Part shown: one piece after another, positions 8,049 through 20,400 of the stretch
Numbering within the stretch: position 1 is the first letter of the stretch
Layout of the letters: every line of letters begins with the position of its first letter
Origin: Methylotenera sp.
GTDB lineage: Bacteria > Pseudomonadota > Gammaproteobacteria > Burkholderiales > Burkholderiaceae_C
Reading direction: 5' to 3'
Assembly (NCBI GenBank): GCA_021738245.1
Contig: JAIPCJ010000018.1
Location: 1 to 43,648 of the forward strand
DNA: 43,648 nt
The notes under the pieces: generated by a model
Databases searched by the model: none
Told to the model about the DNA's origin: nothing
The model's input: the letters and a program-made list of their open reading frames with translations, nothing else
Made by a program: the position numbers and the translations under genes

Positions 8049-8945
8049 TCATCGCAGCGAAGGCTGGAAGCCCGGATGGGTCAGTGGCGCAAAGGCGAAG
8101 CCTGCGGCCTGCAGCCGGGTGATGAGCGTGCCGAGCTGGGCCAGGGTGTTGGGGTGGATCTCGTGCATCAGCACGATGCCGCCCTGGCGCGCCTGAACGG
8201 CGGCCACGACATGGTCGACGAAATGCTCCCGATTGGCCTTGTCCACGCCGCAGATCTTGGCTTCGTGGGGATCGATGCTGCCGGTCTTGTCAAAGGCCCA
8301 GTCGCAGGTGTCGACATGCCAGCCCACGATTCGGTAGCCCATCTGCTGCAGCTGCGCATTGCTCGCGCAGCTGGCGTTGCCGTAGGGGTAGCGGAAGAGC
8401 TTGGGCGCCTCCAGCGGCGCCAGGAGGGTGTCACTGCGGCTGAGCTCATTGACCTGCCGGGCCGCCGGGATGTCATGGAAATTGGGATGGGACCAGGAAT
8501 GGTTGCCCACCAGCGCCAGCGGATGCGCCTGGATGCGCGCAGCCAGCTCGGGATGGCGCTCGGTCTTGGCCCCGATGAGGAAGAAGGTCGCCGGGACCTG
8601 GTGCTTGTCCAGCAGCGCGAGGATCGCCTCGGTGGCCCCGGGCTCGGGGCCGTCGTCGAAGCTCAGGGCCACGAGTCCCCGGGGCGGTGGCGTGGGGATG
8701 TCGCTCTCGAAGCGGCAGCTTTGCTTGAGCTCGTTGGGTGGCCGGTTCATCTGCTCGGCCAAGCCCCGCACCCGGGCGGCGCGGGTGTCGATGGCATGGG
8801 TGTGCGCGTGTGGGGCGCTGGCCGCCGAAGCCGCCGGGGCTGGAGCAGCAGGGGCTGCGGGCAGCGACTGGGCCAGGGCCAAGACGGGCGGCAAGGCCAG
8901 CGCAGCGGCGCAGAGCAAGTGCATTTGCTTGTTCACGGGCGGCAT
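8049..8945 (-). CDS. Polysaccharide deacetylase (NodB/carbohydrate esterase 4 type), exported
   Basis: A 298-residue exported enzyme. An alternative start eight codons in (MHLLCAAALALPP) gives a shorter, cleaner signal peptide. After an Ala/Pro-rich spacer and a short helix, the NodB domain runs from about residue 88 to the end. Family motifs are present: LSFDDGPEP (catalytic base and metal aspartate), HSWSHPN (metal histidines), FRYPYG (substrate groove) and LMHEIHP (catalytic histidine). These enzymes remove acetyl groups from N-acetylated sugars in peptidoglycan or exopolysaccharide. Four cysteines in the second half (SCAS, DTCDW, KICGV) may form disulfides. It sits 81 bp upstream of the HD-GYP gene on the same strand; a shared role in surface polysaccharide control is possible but not shown. 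Confidence 0.92.
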   Translation of the reverse strand: MPPVNKQMHLLCAAALALPPVLALAQSLPAAPAAPAPAASAASAPHAHTHAIDTRAARVRGLAEQMNRPPNELKQSCRFESDIPTPPPRGLVALSFDDGPEPGATEAILALLDKHQVPATFFLIGAKTERHPELAARIQAHPLALVGNHSWSHPNFHDIPAARQVNELSRSDTLLAPLEAPKLFRYPYGNASCASNAQLQQMGYRIVGWHVDTCDWAFDKTGSIDPHEAKICGVDKANREHFVDHVVAAVQARQGGIVLMHEIHPNTLAQLGTLITRLQAAGFAFAPLTHPGFQPSLR

Positions 8946-8972
8946 TCTGGCGACGACCGCAGGTGGCGGGCG

Positions 8973-9779
8973 TCAGCGTTGCGCGGGCAAGCGGTGCACG
9001 ACAGCTGGGAGCCAGCTGCCGTCGGCCGTGACGCTGCGCTCGGCCACCAGCACGCGGCCGTCGGCATGCCGCACCAGCACCGTGGAACAGCGGGTGCCGT
9101 AGCGGGCACGCCCAGGATCGTCGGGGTGGGGGATGCGCACGAAGCGCGGGGACAGCAGCCGTTCGCGCAGCAGGCCCACGCCGGTGTCTGGCAGCTGCGC
9201 ATCGGGCGCAGGCTCGGGCCGGGCCAGCGCGGCGAAGAGGCGGTCAACCAGCGCCTCCTCGTCGGCCGAAACCGCCAGCGCGCGCGCAAGGTCGGCCTTC
9301 AGCCCCTCGGTCTTGGGCCAGGGCGTGTCAAGCGCCGCGTTCGAGAGCCCGTGCACACCCGGGCCCAGCAGCACCGGCACCGGCGCCGGCGCGCGGTTGC
9401 TGATCCAGTGCCACGGCCCATCGCCCGGCTCGGCGGTGATCAGGTTGAAACCGTTGTAGCCCTGGGCGAGGCTCGCAGCGAACGCGGCAGCCGGCTCGGT
9501 GCGTGTGAGCCAGTCCAGCACCAGGGCGCCACGGGACGGCGCGTCGGGCCGCTGCCGCTCGGGCTCACGCACATTCGTCAGCAGCGCCAGCCGGCCGGCG
9601 CGCGTCAGGCCGAACCAGGTGCCACCGGCCTGCAGATCGCGGCCCGCCAGCACATCCACCTCGCCCGCGCGCCACCACGCCATCGGCGCGGCCGGGCGCG
9701 CAAAGAACTCGTCCCGGTTGGCCGCGATGACGACCGGGAAGCGCGGGTCAGCGTTCAGCGCGAACGCGGCGAGGCACAT
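8973..9779 (-). CDS. NRDE (TANGO2-like) family protein
   Basis: A 268-residue protein starting MCLAAFALN, with cysteine at position 2 and the signature AANRDEFFARP that gives the NRDE family its name. Further typical stretches are VLAGRDLQAGGTWFGL, LLTNVREP, SRGALV and GYNGFNLI. The second residue being cysteine directly after the initiator resembles N-terminal nucleophile hydrolases, but a reaction is not established for the family; the eukaryotic relative TANGO2 has been linked to lipid and haem handling. It lies 16 bp downstream of the sdaA stop on the same strand and so may be read through from the glycine operon. No signal peptide, so cytoplasmic. Confidence 0.88.
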   Translation of the reverse strand: MCLAAFALNADPRFPVVIAANRDEFFARPAAPMAWWRAGEVDVLAGRDLQAGGTWFGLTRAGRLALLTNVREPERQRPDAPSRGALVLDWLTRTEPAAAFAASLAQGYNGFNLITAEPGDGPWHWISNRAPAPVPVLLGPGVHGLSNAALDTPWPKTEGLKADLARALAVSADEEALVDRLFAALARPEPAPDAQLPDTGVGLLRERLLSPRFVRIPHPDDPGRARYGTRCSTVLVRHADGRVLVAERSVTADGSWLPAVVHRLPAQR

Positions 9780-9795
9780 GGCATCGTCCTGGCCG

Positions 9796-11184
9796 TCAGC
9801 ACTCGACGATATTGACCGCCAGGCCGCCGCGAGCTGTTTCCTTGTATTTGGTCATCATGTCCGCGCCGGTGTCGCGCATGGTCTTGATGACCTTGTCGAG
9901 GCTGACGAAGTGCGTGCCGTCGCCGCGCAGCGCCATGCGCGCCGCATTGATGGCCTTGACGGAGGCGATGGCATTGCGCTCGATGCAGGGGATCTGCACC
10001 AGCCCGCCGACCGGGTCGCAGGTCAGGCCCAGGTGGTGTTCCATGCCGATCTCGGCGGCGTTCTCCACCTGCTCGGGCGTGCCGCCCATGACGGCGCACA
10101 GGGCGCCGGCGGCCATGGAGCAGGCCACGCCCACTTCGCCCTGGCAGCCCACCTCGGCGCCGCTGATGGAGGCGTTTTCCTTGTAGAGGATGCCGATGGC
10201 GGCGGGCGTGAGCAGGAAGTCGATGACACCGTCTTCGGTCGCGCCGTGTACGAAGCGGGCGTAGTAGTGCAGCACGGCCGGGACAATGCCCGCGGCGCCG
10301 TTGGTGGGTGCAGTGACGACCCGGCCACCGGCGGCGTTCTCCTCGTTGACCGCCAGCGCGTAAAGGTTGACCCAGTCCATCACCTGCAGCGGGTCGCGCA
10401 GGGCCTGCTCGGGGTTGGATGTCAGGCTGCCGTAGAGGCTGGGCGCGCGGCGTTTGACCTTGAAGCCGCCCGGCAGAATGCCCTCGGTCTTGCAGCCGCG
10501 CTGCACGCAGGCCTGCATCACGCCCCAGATCTTCAGCAACCCGGCGCGCGTCTCGGCGTCGGGCCGCCAGTGGCCCTCGTTGCGGCGCATGATCTCGGCG
10601 ATGGACAGGCCGAACTTCTTTGTCAGCGCGAGCAGTTCGTCCCCGGTCTTGAAGGGGTAGGGCAGCACCGTGGTGTCGGGGGCGATGACCTTCTGCTTGC
10701 TGCCATCCGCCGCCACCTCGTCGCTGACGATGAAGCCACCGCCGACCGAGTAGTACACCCGGTTGGCGATCTCGGTGCCGTCACCGTCGAACGCCAGGCA
10801 ACGCATGCCGTTGGCATGGAAGGGCAGGGTCTCGCGGCGCTTGAAGACCAGGTCCTTGGCCTCGTCGAAGCCGATGGCCCGCTGGCCGACCAGGTTCAGG
10901 TCGCCCGCGCGGATGGCGTCCAGCAAGGCCGGAATGGCCTCGACATCGACCGTGTCGGGCTCATGCCCCGCCAGGCCGAGCAGCACCGCCTTGTCGCTGC
11001 CGTGGCCCTTGCCGGTGGCGCCGAGCGAGCCGTAGAGCACCACCTGCACGCGGGCGGTCTTCTCCAGCAGCCCGTCATGCTGCAGCCGCAGCCCGAACAG
11101 GCGCGCGGCGCGCATCGGGCCCACCGTGTGCGAGCTGCTCGGGCCGATGCCGATCTTGAAGAGGTCGAAAACGGAAACGGCCAT
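9796..11184 (-). CDS. sdaA: L-serine ammonia-lyase (serine dehydratase)
   Basis: Deaminates L-serine to pyruvate and ammonia with a [4Fe-4S] cluster, in the cytoplasm. I choose the ATG at 11184 ([19 protein letters not shown]), giving 462 residues, the normal length for the single-chain enzyme; a start 15 codons upstream would add an unconserved tail. The N-terminal [12 protein letters not shown] motif and the alpha-domain cysteines ([31 protein letters not shown]) are present. It follows gcvP by 134 bp on the same strand. In that place it would complete a route from glycine through serine to pyruvate, and it is probably partly under the glycine riboswitch. The gap holds a hairpin repeat that may reduce read-through. 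Confidence 0.96.
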   Translation of the reverse strand: MAVSVFDLFKIGIGPSSSHTVGPMRAARLFGLRLQHDGLLEKTARVQVVLYGSLGATGKGHGSDKAVLLGLAGHEPDTVDVEAIPALLDAIRAGDLNLVGQRAIGFDEAKDLVFKRRETLPFHANGMRCLAFDGDGTEIANRVYYSVGGGFIVSDEVAADGSKQKVIAPDTTVLPYPFKTGDELLALTKKFGLSIAEIMRRNEGHWRPDAETRAGLLKIWGVMQACVQRGCKTEGILPGGFKVKRRAPSLYGSLTSNPEQALRDPLQVMDWVNLYALAVNEENAAGGRVVTAPTNGAAGIVPAVLHYYARFVHGATEDGVIDFLLTPAAIGILYKENASISGAEVGCQGEVGVACSMAAGALCAVMGGTPEQVENAAEIGMEHHLGLTCDPVGGLVQIPCIERNAIASVKAINAARMALRGDGTHFVSLDKVIKTMRDTGADMMTKYKETARGGLAVNIVEC

Positions 11185-11243
11185 GGACGACCTCGATTCG
11201 TTAGAGGGCGGCTTGTAGCCGCCCGACACATCCAGCAGCTGCC

Positions 11244-11315
11244 GTGGAACTGGCTTTGCCAGGCCACTGGCAGCGCCCCCTTGAGGGGGCCGGCGAAGCC
11301 GGTAGGGGGGGGGCT
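11244..11315. repeat. Intergenic GC-rich double-hairpin repeat, copy 1
   Basis: This lies between gcvP and sdaA. It contains TGGCTTTGCCAGGCCACTGG, then a perfect stem CCCCCTTGAGGGGG, then CCGGCGAAGCCGG and a run of G. An almost identical block lies between gcvT and gcvH at 14672-14741. Such dispersed hairpin units occur in genomes of this bacterial group; in transcripts they can act as processing or attenuation elements. No T-run follows on the operon strand, so it is not a classical terminator. Confidence 0.8.
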
Positions 11316-11318
11316 TGT

Positions 11319-14207
<2,889 letters not shown>

Positions 14208-14231
14208 GGCAGGGCTACAGCGTCAGGGGGT

Positions 14232-14606
14232 TCAGAGCGTCTTGAGCAGGGCGTCGTAGGCGGTGGCGTCCATCAACGGATCGAGCTGGGCGGGGTTGCT
14301 CAGCTTCACCTTGAAGAACCAGCCGGCCTTCAGCGGGTCGGAGTTGGCGAGCGACGGGTCATCACGCAGGGACTCGTTCACCTCGGTGATCTCGCCATCG
14401 ACCGGCATGTAGACGTCAGCGGCGGCCTTGACCGACTCGACGACGCCGGCGACTTCCTTCTCGGCGTAGGTCTTGCCGACTTCCGGCAGGTCCACGAAGA
14501 CGACGTCACCCAGGGCGTCCTGGGCGTGCACGGTGATGCCGACCGTGGCGGTGCCATCGCCGTGGACTTCGATCCATTCGTGGTCGGGGGTGTACTTGAT
14601 GGACAT
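14232..14606 (-). CDS. gcvH: Glycine cleavage system H protein
   Basis: A 124-residue lipoyl carrier that shuttles the aminomethyl group between P-, T- and L-proteins. The start at 14606 (MSIKYTPDHEWIEV) has a GAGGAG ribosome-binding site 7-12 bases upstream and matches the family N-terminus; a longer frame upstream is not needed. The lipoylation site is Lys60 in VESVKAAADVYMP, followed by the typical VDGEITEVNESL and GWFFKVKL. It is separated from gcvT by 136 bp containing the second hairpin repeat and is followed after 24 bp by gcvP. Confidence 0.97.
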   Translation of the reverse strand: MSIKYTPDHEWIEVHGDGTATVGITVHAQDALGDVVFVDLPEVGKTYAEKEVAGVVESVKAAADVYMPVDGEITEVNESLRDDPSLANSDPLKAGWFFKVKLSNPAQLDPLMDATAYDALLKTL

Positions 14607-14671
14607 TGGAAACTCCTCAGGTGAAAGAGATAAAGATCGCGGCGGTGACCGTATCAAAACTAGCGGCACTC

Positions 14672-14741
14672 GTGGAGCCGGCTTTGCCGGGCCACTGAGT
14701 GCGCCCCCTTGAGGGGGCCGGCGAAGCCGGTACGGGGTGGG
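14672..14741. repeat. Intergenic GC-rich double-hairpin repeat, copy 2
   Basis: Near-copy of the block at 11244-11315: GGCTTTGCCGGGCCACTG, CCCCCTTGAGGGGG, CCGGCGAAGCCGG and a G-rich tail, ending two bases before the gcvT stop codon. Both copies sit in gaps within the same operon and in the same orientation. It is likely a dispersed family; more copies are expected elsewhere in the genome. Confidence 0.8.
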
Positions 14742-14742
14742 C

Positions 14743-15855
14743 TCAGCCTCTGTAGTAGCGGTTGGGGGTGAACGGAGTGGAGGAGACCACCATGGGCGTG
14801 CGCTTGTCGCGCACGATGGCGAAGACTTCCGTGCCGACGGCGGCATGGGCCGTGGCAACGTAGGCCAGGGCGACCGGCTGGTTGACCGTGGGGCCGAGCG
14901 TGCCGCTGGTGACGACGCCGATCTCGGTGCCGTCAGCCGTCACGATCTTGGCGCCTTCGCGCACGGGCATGCGCTCCTTGCCCACCAGGCCGACGCGCTT
15001 GCGGGCCGGGCCGCTGGCGAGCTGCGCGTCGATGACGGCGGCACCCGGATAGCCGCCCGCACGGGCGCCACCGGCGCGGCGCACCTTCTGGATGGCCCAG
15101 GTGATGCTCGCCTCGACCGGCGTGGTGGTGGTGTCGATGTCGTGGCCGTACAGGCACAGGCCGGCTTCCAGGCGCAGGGAGTCGCGCGCGCCCAGGCCGA
15201 TGGGCTTGACCTCGGCATGGCTCAGCAGCTTGCGGGCCAGCGCCACGGCGTCGTCTTCATGGACGGAGATCTCGTAGCCGTCTTCGCCGGTGTAGCCCGA
15301 GCGGGTCAGGAAGGTGTCGATGCCGTCGAGCTGAAAGAAGCCGCCGGTCATGAAGGTCAGCTTGGCGACCTCCGGGTTCAGGCGCGACAGCACGGTCACG
15401 GCCTCGGGGCCCTGCAGGGCCAGCAGCGCCCGTTCCGGCACGGGGATGACCTCGCAGCGGCCGGCGAGGTGCTTTTGCATGTGGGCGATGTCCTGGTCCT
15501 TGCAGCCGGCGTTGACCACGACGAAGAGGTCGTCCGGGCGCTTGCAGACCATCAGGTCGTCCAGCAGGCCGCCCTGGTCGTTCGTGAACAGGGCATAACG
15601 CTGCTTGAACACGCCCAGGTCGATGATGTCCACCGGCACCAGGCTTTCCAGTGCGGCAGCAGCGTCAGCACCCACAAGGCGCACCTGGCCCATGTGCGAC
15701 ACGTCGAACAGGCCGGCGGCCGCCCGGGTGTGCTTGTGTTCGGCCATCACGCCGGTGGGGTATTGCACCGGCATGTCGTAGCCGGCGAAAGGCACCATCT
15801 TGGCGCCGAGCTCGACGTGGAGGGCGTGAAGAGGCGTTTTCAGCAAAGAGGACAT
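14743..15855 (-). CDS. gcvT: Aminomethyltransferase, glycine cleavage T-protein
   Basis: A 370-residue folate-dependent enzyme that moves the aminomethyl group from GcvH to tetrahydrofolate, releasing ammonia. The start at 15855 ([29 protein letters not shown]) has GGAG seven bases upstream; 29 further codons of open frame upstream are riboswitch RNA and should not be translated. Typical segments are [31 protein letters not shown] and [20 protein letters not shown]. It is the first gene of gcvT-gcvH-gcvP-sdaA. Its start codon lies in a predicted hairpin of the riboswitch expression platform, so translation should respond to glycine. Confidence 0.97.
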   Translation of the reverse strand: MSSLLKTPLHALHVELGAKMVPFAGYDMPVQYPTGVMAEHKHTRAAAGLFDVSHMGQVRLVGADAAAALESLVPVDIIDLGVFKQRYALFTNDQGGLLDDLMVCKRPDDLFVVVNAGCKDQDIAHMQKHLAGRCEVIPVPERALLALQGPEAVTVLSRLNPEVAKLTFMTGGFFQLDGIDTFLTRSGYTGEDGYEISVHEDDAVALARKLLSHAEVKPIGLGARDSLRLEAGLCLYGHDIDTTTTPVEASITWAIQKVRRAGGARAGGYPGAAVIDAQLASGPARKRVGLVGKERMPVREGAKIVTADGTEIGVVTSGTLGPTVNQPVALAYVATAHAAVGTEVFAIVRDKRTPMVVSSTPFTPNRYYRG

Positions 15856-15895
15856 CAAGAGCTCCGACGGAATTCGGGTTTGGATGTCCTCGCTG
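15848..15895 (-). promoter_or_regulatory. Riboswitch expression platform: start-codon hairpin alternative to aptamer-2 P1
   Basis: On the transcript, GAGGACATC (15891-15883) is perfectly complementary to GATGTCCTC (15856-15848), which contains the gcvT start codon; the loop between them holds the GGAG ribosome-binding site. The first four bases of the upstream arm, GAGG (15891-15888), are also the 3' end of CAGCGAGG (15895-15888), which can pair with CCTCACTG (16001-15994) to close aptamer 2 with one mismatch. The two pairings exclude each other. Glycine binding would favour the aptamer stem and free the start codon. The pairing is seen; the switching is inferred. Confidence 0.7.
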
Positions 15896-16128
15896 TCCGG
15901 GGTACCTGAGAGATTGACAAGGCGGTTGGCAGTCCCGCGCAAGCTTGCCCCTTCGGTGGGCGGGCTGCAATCCTGGATTGGCCCGCCTCTCTCCAGTGAG
16001 GAACGCCTGGAGTGTGAGCCACCGGGGGCGCCACCTCAAGACGTTTGTCAGTCCTTTTGCCTGAGCGTTCGGATCGTGAAACCCTGCGCCTTCGGCGGCC
16101 CCCAACTGCACCGGGGCGCTCTCCTGAC
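15883..16128 (-). ncRNA. Tandem glycine riboswitch (gcvT leader)
   Basis: Two glycine aptamers lie in series upstream of gcvT. Aptamer 1 (about 16128-16045) begins CAGGAGAGCG and holds GCCGAAGGCGCA and GCTCAGGCAAAAGGACTGAC. Aptamer 2 (about 16001-15888) begins CTCACTGGAGAGAGG and holds CACCGAAGGGGCAAG and CAATCTCTCAGGTACC. These are the conserved glycine aptamer words (GGAGAG, CCGAAGGxGCAA, CTCAGG...). A short linker joins them, as in the classic tandem type. In proteobacteria such switches usually raise gcv expression when glycine is abundant. The RNA would begin a few bases after the -10 element at 16141. Confidence 0.95.
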
Positions 16129-16135
16129 GGGCGGG

Positions 16136-16141
16136 ATTCTA
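16136..16141 (-). promoter_or_regulatory. -10 element of the gcv promoter, overlapping the MFS stop codon
   Basis: On the minus strand TAGAAT (16141-16136) matches the sigma-70 -10 hexamer at five of six bases. Its TAG is the stop codon of the upstream MFS gene. A start about seven bases later (near 16129) would fall immediately before the first riboswitch helix, which supports it. I see only a weak -35 (TTCGAG or GGTTCG at imperfect spacing), so an activator may be needed. Confidence 0.5.
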
Positions 16142-17386
16142 GCGGGGTGAAGCTTCCTCGAACCGGTCGACCTTGCGAATGCTTGCGAATTGCCAGCTCC
16201 ACAGGCCCACCACGCCCAGGGTGCACAACGCCCCCGTCAGTGCGGCCGGCACCGCACCCAGCCAATGGGCGGCCGTGCCGGCGCGGAATTCGCCGAGTTC
16301 GTTGGACGAGCCGATGAACAGCATGTTCACCGCGTTGACGCGGCCACGCATGTCGTCGGGCGTGGAGAACTGCACCAGCGCACCGCGGATGTACATGCTG
16401 ACCATGTCGGCCGCACCGGCCACGGCCAGGGCGACGAGGGACAGCCAGAACCAGTGCGACAGGGAGAACACCAAGTTGGCCAGGCCGAAGACCGCCACCG
16501 CCCAGAACATCCGCCGGCCCACATGCCGGTCAAACGGCCGGGCCGCCAGATAGAAACCCGTGATGACCTCGCCCGCCGCCATGGCGCTGCGCAGTGCGCC
16601 CAGCCCTGCGGGGCCGACCTTCAGCACCTCGTGCGCGTAGACCGGCAGCAGGGCGACCACGCCCCCCAGCAGCACCGCAAAGAGGTCGAGCGAGATCGTG
16701 CCCAGGATGATGGGCCGTGAGCGGATGAAGTGGATGCCCGCGCCGAAGCGTTGCCAGATCGTGCCCGTGGCCGCGAGCGCGACGGCCCGCGCCACCGGCA
16801 CCTGGGTCAGCAGCCCGGTGGCCAGCGTGAGGCTGACCGCGCACACGCCATAGGTGAGCGTGCCGCCGCCCGCCGCGTACAGCAGGCCGCCGACGAAGGG
16901 GCCGCCGATGCTGGCCACCCGCAGCAGCATGCTGTTGGCTGCCAGCGCCTGGGCGAGCTGTTCGCGCGGCACGATCTGCGGCAACAGGCTTTGCAACGCG
17001 GGTGCCGAGAAGGCTCGCGCGCAGCCGAAGACGACGAGCACCGCGTAGATGCCGGCCACGCCGGCCGAGCCATGGCCGGCCAGCCACCACAACGCCACCG
17101 CGCAGGCAGCGCTCAGGCCCCAGGCCAGTGTGAGGATGGGCTTGCGGCTGTAGCGGTCGATCAGGTCGCCTGCCGGCAGCAGCAGCGCCAGCATGGGCAG
17201 GAACTGGGCCAGGCCCACGTAGGCCAGCGCAATGGGCTCGCGGGTCAGGTCATAGACCTGCCAGGCCACGACGACCGCCTGGATCTGGGTGGCCATCACG
17301 GCCAGCAGCCGCGCGACAAGGAACTGGGTGAAGCCGGCATGGCGATAGATGCTGCCGGCGGGCGCGGTGGAGGCGGGAGACGACAA
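16139..17386 (-). CDS. MFS transporter (MFS_3/EntS-like)
   Basis: A 415-residue integral membrane protein with about twelve hydrophobic segments and the MFS loop-2/3 motif region DLIDRYSRKPIL. The fold and segments such as VVVAWQVYDLTREP, AFSAPALQSLLPQIVP and AGAADMVSMYIRG match the EntS-like branch of multidrug/siderophore exporters (Transmembrane secretion effector, MFS_3). Substrate not evident. The start is uncertain: TTG at 17386 opens the frame, with no clear ribosome-binding site. It lies 84 bp downstream of the amidohydrolase, with a perfect 8-bp hairpin between them. Its stop codon forms part of the gcv promoter. Confidence 0.85.
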   Translation of the reverse strand: MSSPASTAPAGSIYRHAGFTQFLVARLLAVMATQIQAVVVAWQVYDLTREPIALAYVGLAQFLPMLALLLPAGDLIDRYSRKPILTLAWGLSAACAVALWWLAGHGSAGVAGIYAVLVVFGCARAFSAPALQSLLPQIVPREQLAQALAANSMLLRVASIGGPFVGGLLYAAGGGTLTYGVCAVSLTLATGLLTQVPVARAVALAATGTIWQRFGAGIHFIRSRPIILGTISLDLFAVLLGGVVALLPVYAHEVLKVGPAGLGALRSAMAAGEVITGFYLAARPFDRHVGRRMFWAVAVFGLANLVFSLSHWFWLSLVALAVAGAADMVSMYIRGALVQFSTPDDMRGRVNAVNMLFIGSSNELGEFRAGTAAHWLGAVPAALTGALCTLGVVGLWSWQFASIRKVDRFEEASPR

Positions 17387-17409
17387 GGGAAACAGGACAG
17401 CGGCGGGAA

Positions 17410-17431
17410 GGGCTGCCAGTGTAGGCAGCCC
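17410..17431. terminator. Perfect 8-bp inverted repeat between amidohydrolase and MFS genes
   Basis: GGGCTGCC (17410-17417) and GGCAGCCC (17424-17431) are exact complements with a 6-base loop, in the 84-bp gap after the amidohydrolase stop codon. There is no T-run, so termination would be weak or factor-assisted; an operator is the alternative. Confidence 0.4.
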
Positions 17432-17470
17432 CGCCCGCCGCTGCCGCGGTGGGGTGAGCCGGGCGCCGGG

Positions 17471-20400
17471 TCAGTCGCCGTTGCCGTGGCCGTGCGCGGC
17501 TTCCAGCGCTTCGCCGTCGATGGGCATGGTCTTGCCGTCGGCACCCTCGAAGAACAGCGGCTTGCGGGCCTTGGCCACCGGCGCGATCTGGTTCATGGTG
17601 GCGGCGTCGTACAGGCGGCCGTTCTGCATGACCTGGGCAATGCGGTCGCTCTGGCGGATGTCGGCCAGCGGGTTGCCGTCGATGACCACCAGGTCGGCCA
17701 GCTTGCCGGGCTCCAGCGAACCGAGGTCCTTGTCGAAGCCGAAGTTGCGCGCCGGGTTGATGGTGGCCGTACGCAGCGCCTCCATCGGCGTCATGCCGCC
17801 GAGCACGAACATCCACATCTCCCAGTGCGCACCCAGGCCTTCACGCTGGCCGTGGGCGCCGATCATCGTGTTGACGCCGGCGCGCTGCAGCGCCGTGGCG
17901 GTGCGGGCCACGCGGATGATGTTGAAGTCTTCCTCCGGCGCGGTCTCGCGGCGCACCGAGCGCGGCTCCAGCACGGTGCGCGGCACGTAGCGGCTCAGCA
18001 GCGGATGCTTCCAGACGTCGGTGCGGGCGTACCAGTAGTGCTCGCCGTCCAGGCCGCCGTAACCCACATTGAGTGTCGGGGTGTAGCCCACGGCCTGCTG
18101 ACCCCAGAGCTGTTTGACGTCGTCCCACACCTCGGCGATGGGCAAGGCGTGTTCGACGGTGGTGTGACCGTCGACCACCATGCTCATGTTGTTCTGGAAC
18201 AGCGCGCCGCCTTCGGGCACCACCATCATGCCGGTCTGGCGGGCGGCTTCCAGCACCTGCTGTCGCTGGTCGCGACGCGGCTGCTGGTAGCTCTTCACGC
18301 TGATCGCGCCTTCGGCCTTCTGGCGATTCAGGTGGGTGAGGGCGTCGTCCAGGCTGTTGATGAGGCTGTAGAAAGGCGTGCGCGCGCCGTACAGGATGGT
18401 GCCCGTCGAGTAGATGCGCGGGCCGGTCACGAGGCCGGCGCGCTGCATCTCGGCCTGCGTGAAGATGGCCGAGCTCACATTGGACGGGTCATGCAGCGTG
18501 GTCACGCCGAAGGCCAGCGACGCGAGGTTGATCCAGCTTTGCTGCGGGATCAGGCCGCCGTCGGCCATGGCGCCGTGCCAGTGCGCGTCAATGAAGCCGG
18601 GCACGATGGTCTTGCCGCTGGCGTCGATGCGCTTGGCGTCTGCCGGGACGGCCACGTCCTTGCCTACGGCCACGATGCGGTTGCCGTCCACCAGCACCGT
18701 GCCGCCTTCGATGACTTCGTCGCCCTTCATCGTGATCACGCGGGCGCCGGTCAGGGCGATCTTGCCGGCAGGCTTGTCGCTGGGCTGGTCAAAGCCGATC
18801 TTCTGGCTCGTGGCCTTGTCCTTGCCCTGGGCACTGGCAGTGAAGAGGTTGTCGCCCAGCGTGAAATGCAGTTTCTGGCTGTCACCGCTCCAGTGCAGGC
18901 TGTTGGCCGCGTTCACATCGAGCTGACGCACCGGCAGCGCGTCCATCTTGGCCCCGACCGTGATCGTCTTGCCCGCCTGACCTTGCACCGCCGGCAGCGG
19001 CATCACATAGGCGTGATAACGCTCCACGAAGCCCAGCCACTGGCCGTCGGGCGACACGCTGTATTCGGCCGCGGCATCGCTGCGCGCGACTTCGGTCTCG
19101 CTGCGGTCCTGCAGGTTCAGGCGCATCAGCGAGAAGCGTTGCTCGACCTCGCTCGTGCTGCTGGCCTTGGTGAAGAAGAGCTCGTCGCTGCGGGCCGCAA
19201 ACTGCGCGCCGCTGCCGTCCTTGCTGATGCGCTCGGTCTTGCCGGAGCCGTCGGCCGCGGCAAGGTAGAGGCCCGTGTCCAGGCTGTGCCAGGGGCTCGT
19301 CAGCGCGCCGCCGCGCACCTTGCGGTAGATGAGCCGCTTGCCGTCGGGCGACAGGCGAGGCTCCAGGTATTTGCCCGGTTCCTTGATCAGCACAGTCTCC
19401 TTGCCGCTGGCGAGGTCCAGCCGCCGGATCGTGCCCTGGGTGTCGTCGCGCCAGGTGGCATACACGAGGCTCTTGCCATCGCGGGACCAGCTGGGCGCGA
19501 ACTCGAACGAGTCGTCCTGCTTGGTCAGGCGGCGCGGCGTGCCATCGGGCAGGTCCTTCACGTAGAGGGTGCCGAGCGCCGAGTAGACCACCCGCTTGCC
19601 GTCGGGCGACACCTGGGCGCCGCGCAACTGCCGCACAGCGAACTGGTCAGGCGCCACCGTCTGGGCGTAGCGCATGGGCTCACGCAGCTCGCGGGTGTCC
19701 TTCACGTGGAAAGGGATGGCGCTGGCCGTGCTCTTGAACGGGTCGACGCGCCAGATCTTGCCCTCAGCCCAGACCACCAGCTCCTTGCTGCCGGGCATCC
19801 ACGCAAAGCTGGGGTAGACGCCCCACATCGCCCAGATCTCCTGCAGGTCGCGCGACAGGCCGTTCCAGGCCGGGAACTCGCGGCCGGTCTGCAGGTCTTT
19901 CAGGAACAGGGTGCTCTGGTTGCGCACACGCCGCACGAAGGCGAGGTACTTGCCATCGGGCGAGGGCGTCGGACGCACCGCGCCGCCGGGGCCGGTCACG
20001 AAGGGCTCGACCGAACCGTCGCTCAGGTCCTGGCGGAAGATCCTGTAGATCTCGCCGTTGCTGTCCTTGTTGTATTCGAAGGTGCGGCCGGGCGTGGTGT
20101 CTTGCGAGTAGTAGAGGTACTTGCCGTCAGGGGAGATGGCCGGTTCGCCGAGGTCCTTCTGCCAGTTGGGCTTCTCGTTGAGCTGCACGCCCTTGTTCTT
20201 GGCGGCGTCGGCATCAACGGCGTAGAGCCAGATCTCGCCCGAGCCGGCACTGCGCGTGCCGGTGTAGTGCTTGCGGGCCAGAAGGTATTTGCCGCTGGGG
20301 TGCCAGGCCGGGTTGTTCAGCAGCCGGAAGTCTTCCTTGGTCACGGCACGCGCGCCGCTGCCGTCAACGTTCATCACCCACAGGTTGTCGCCGCCGCCGG

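Noticed and set aside
6717-9815. Open frame of 1032 codons on the plus strand
   Set aside because: It crosses three clearly coding minus-strand genes (HD-GYP, deacetylase, NRDE); shadow frame.
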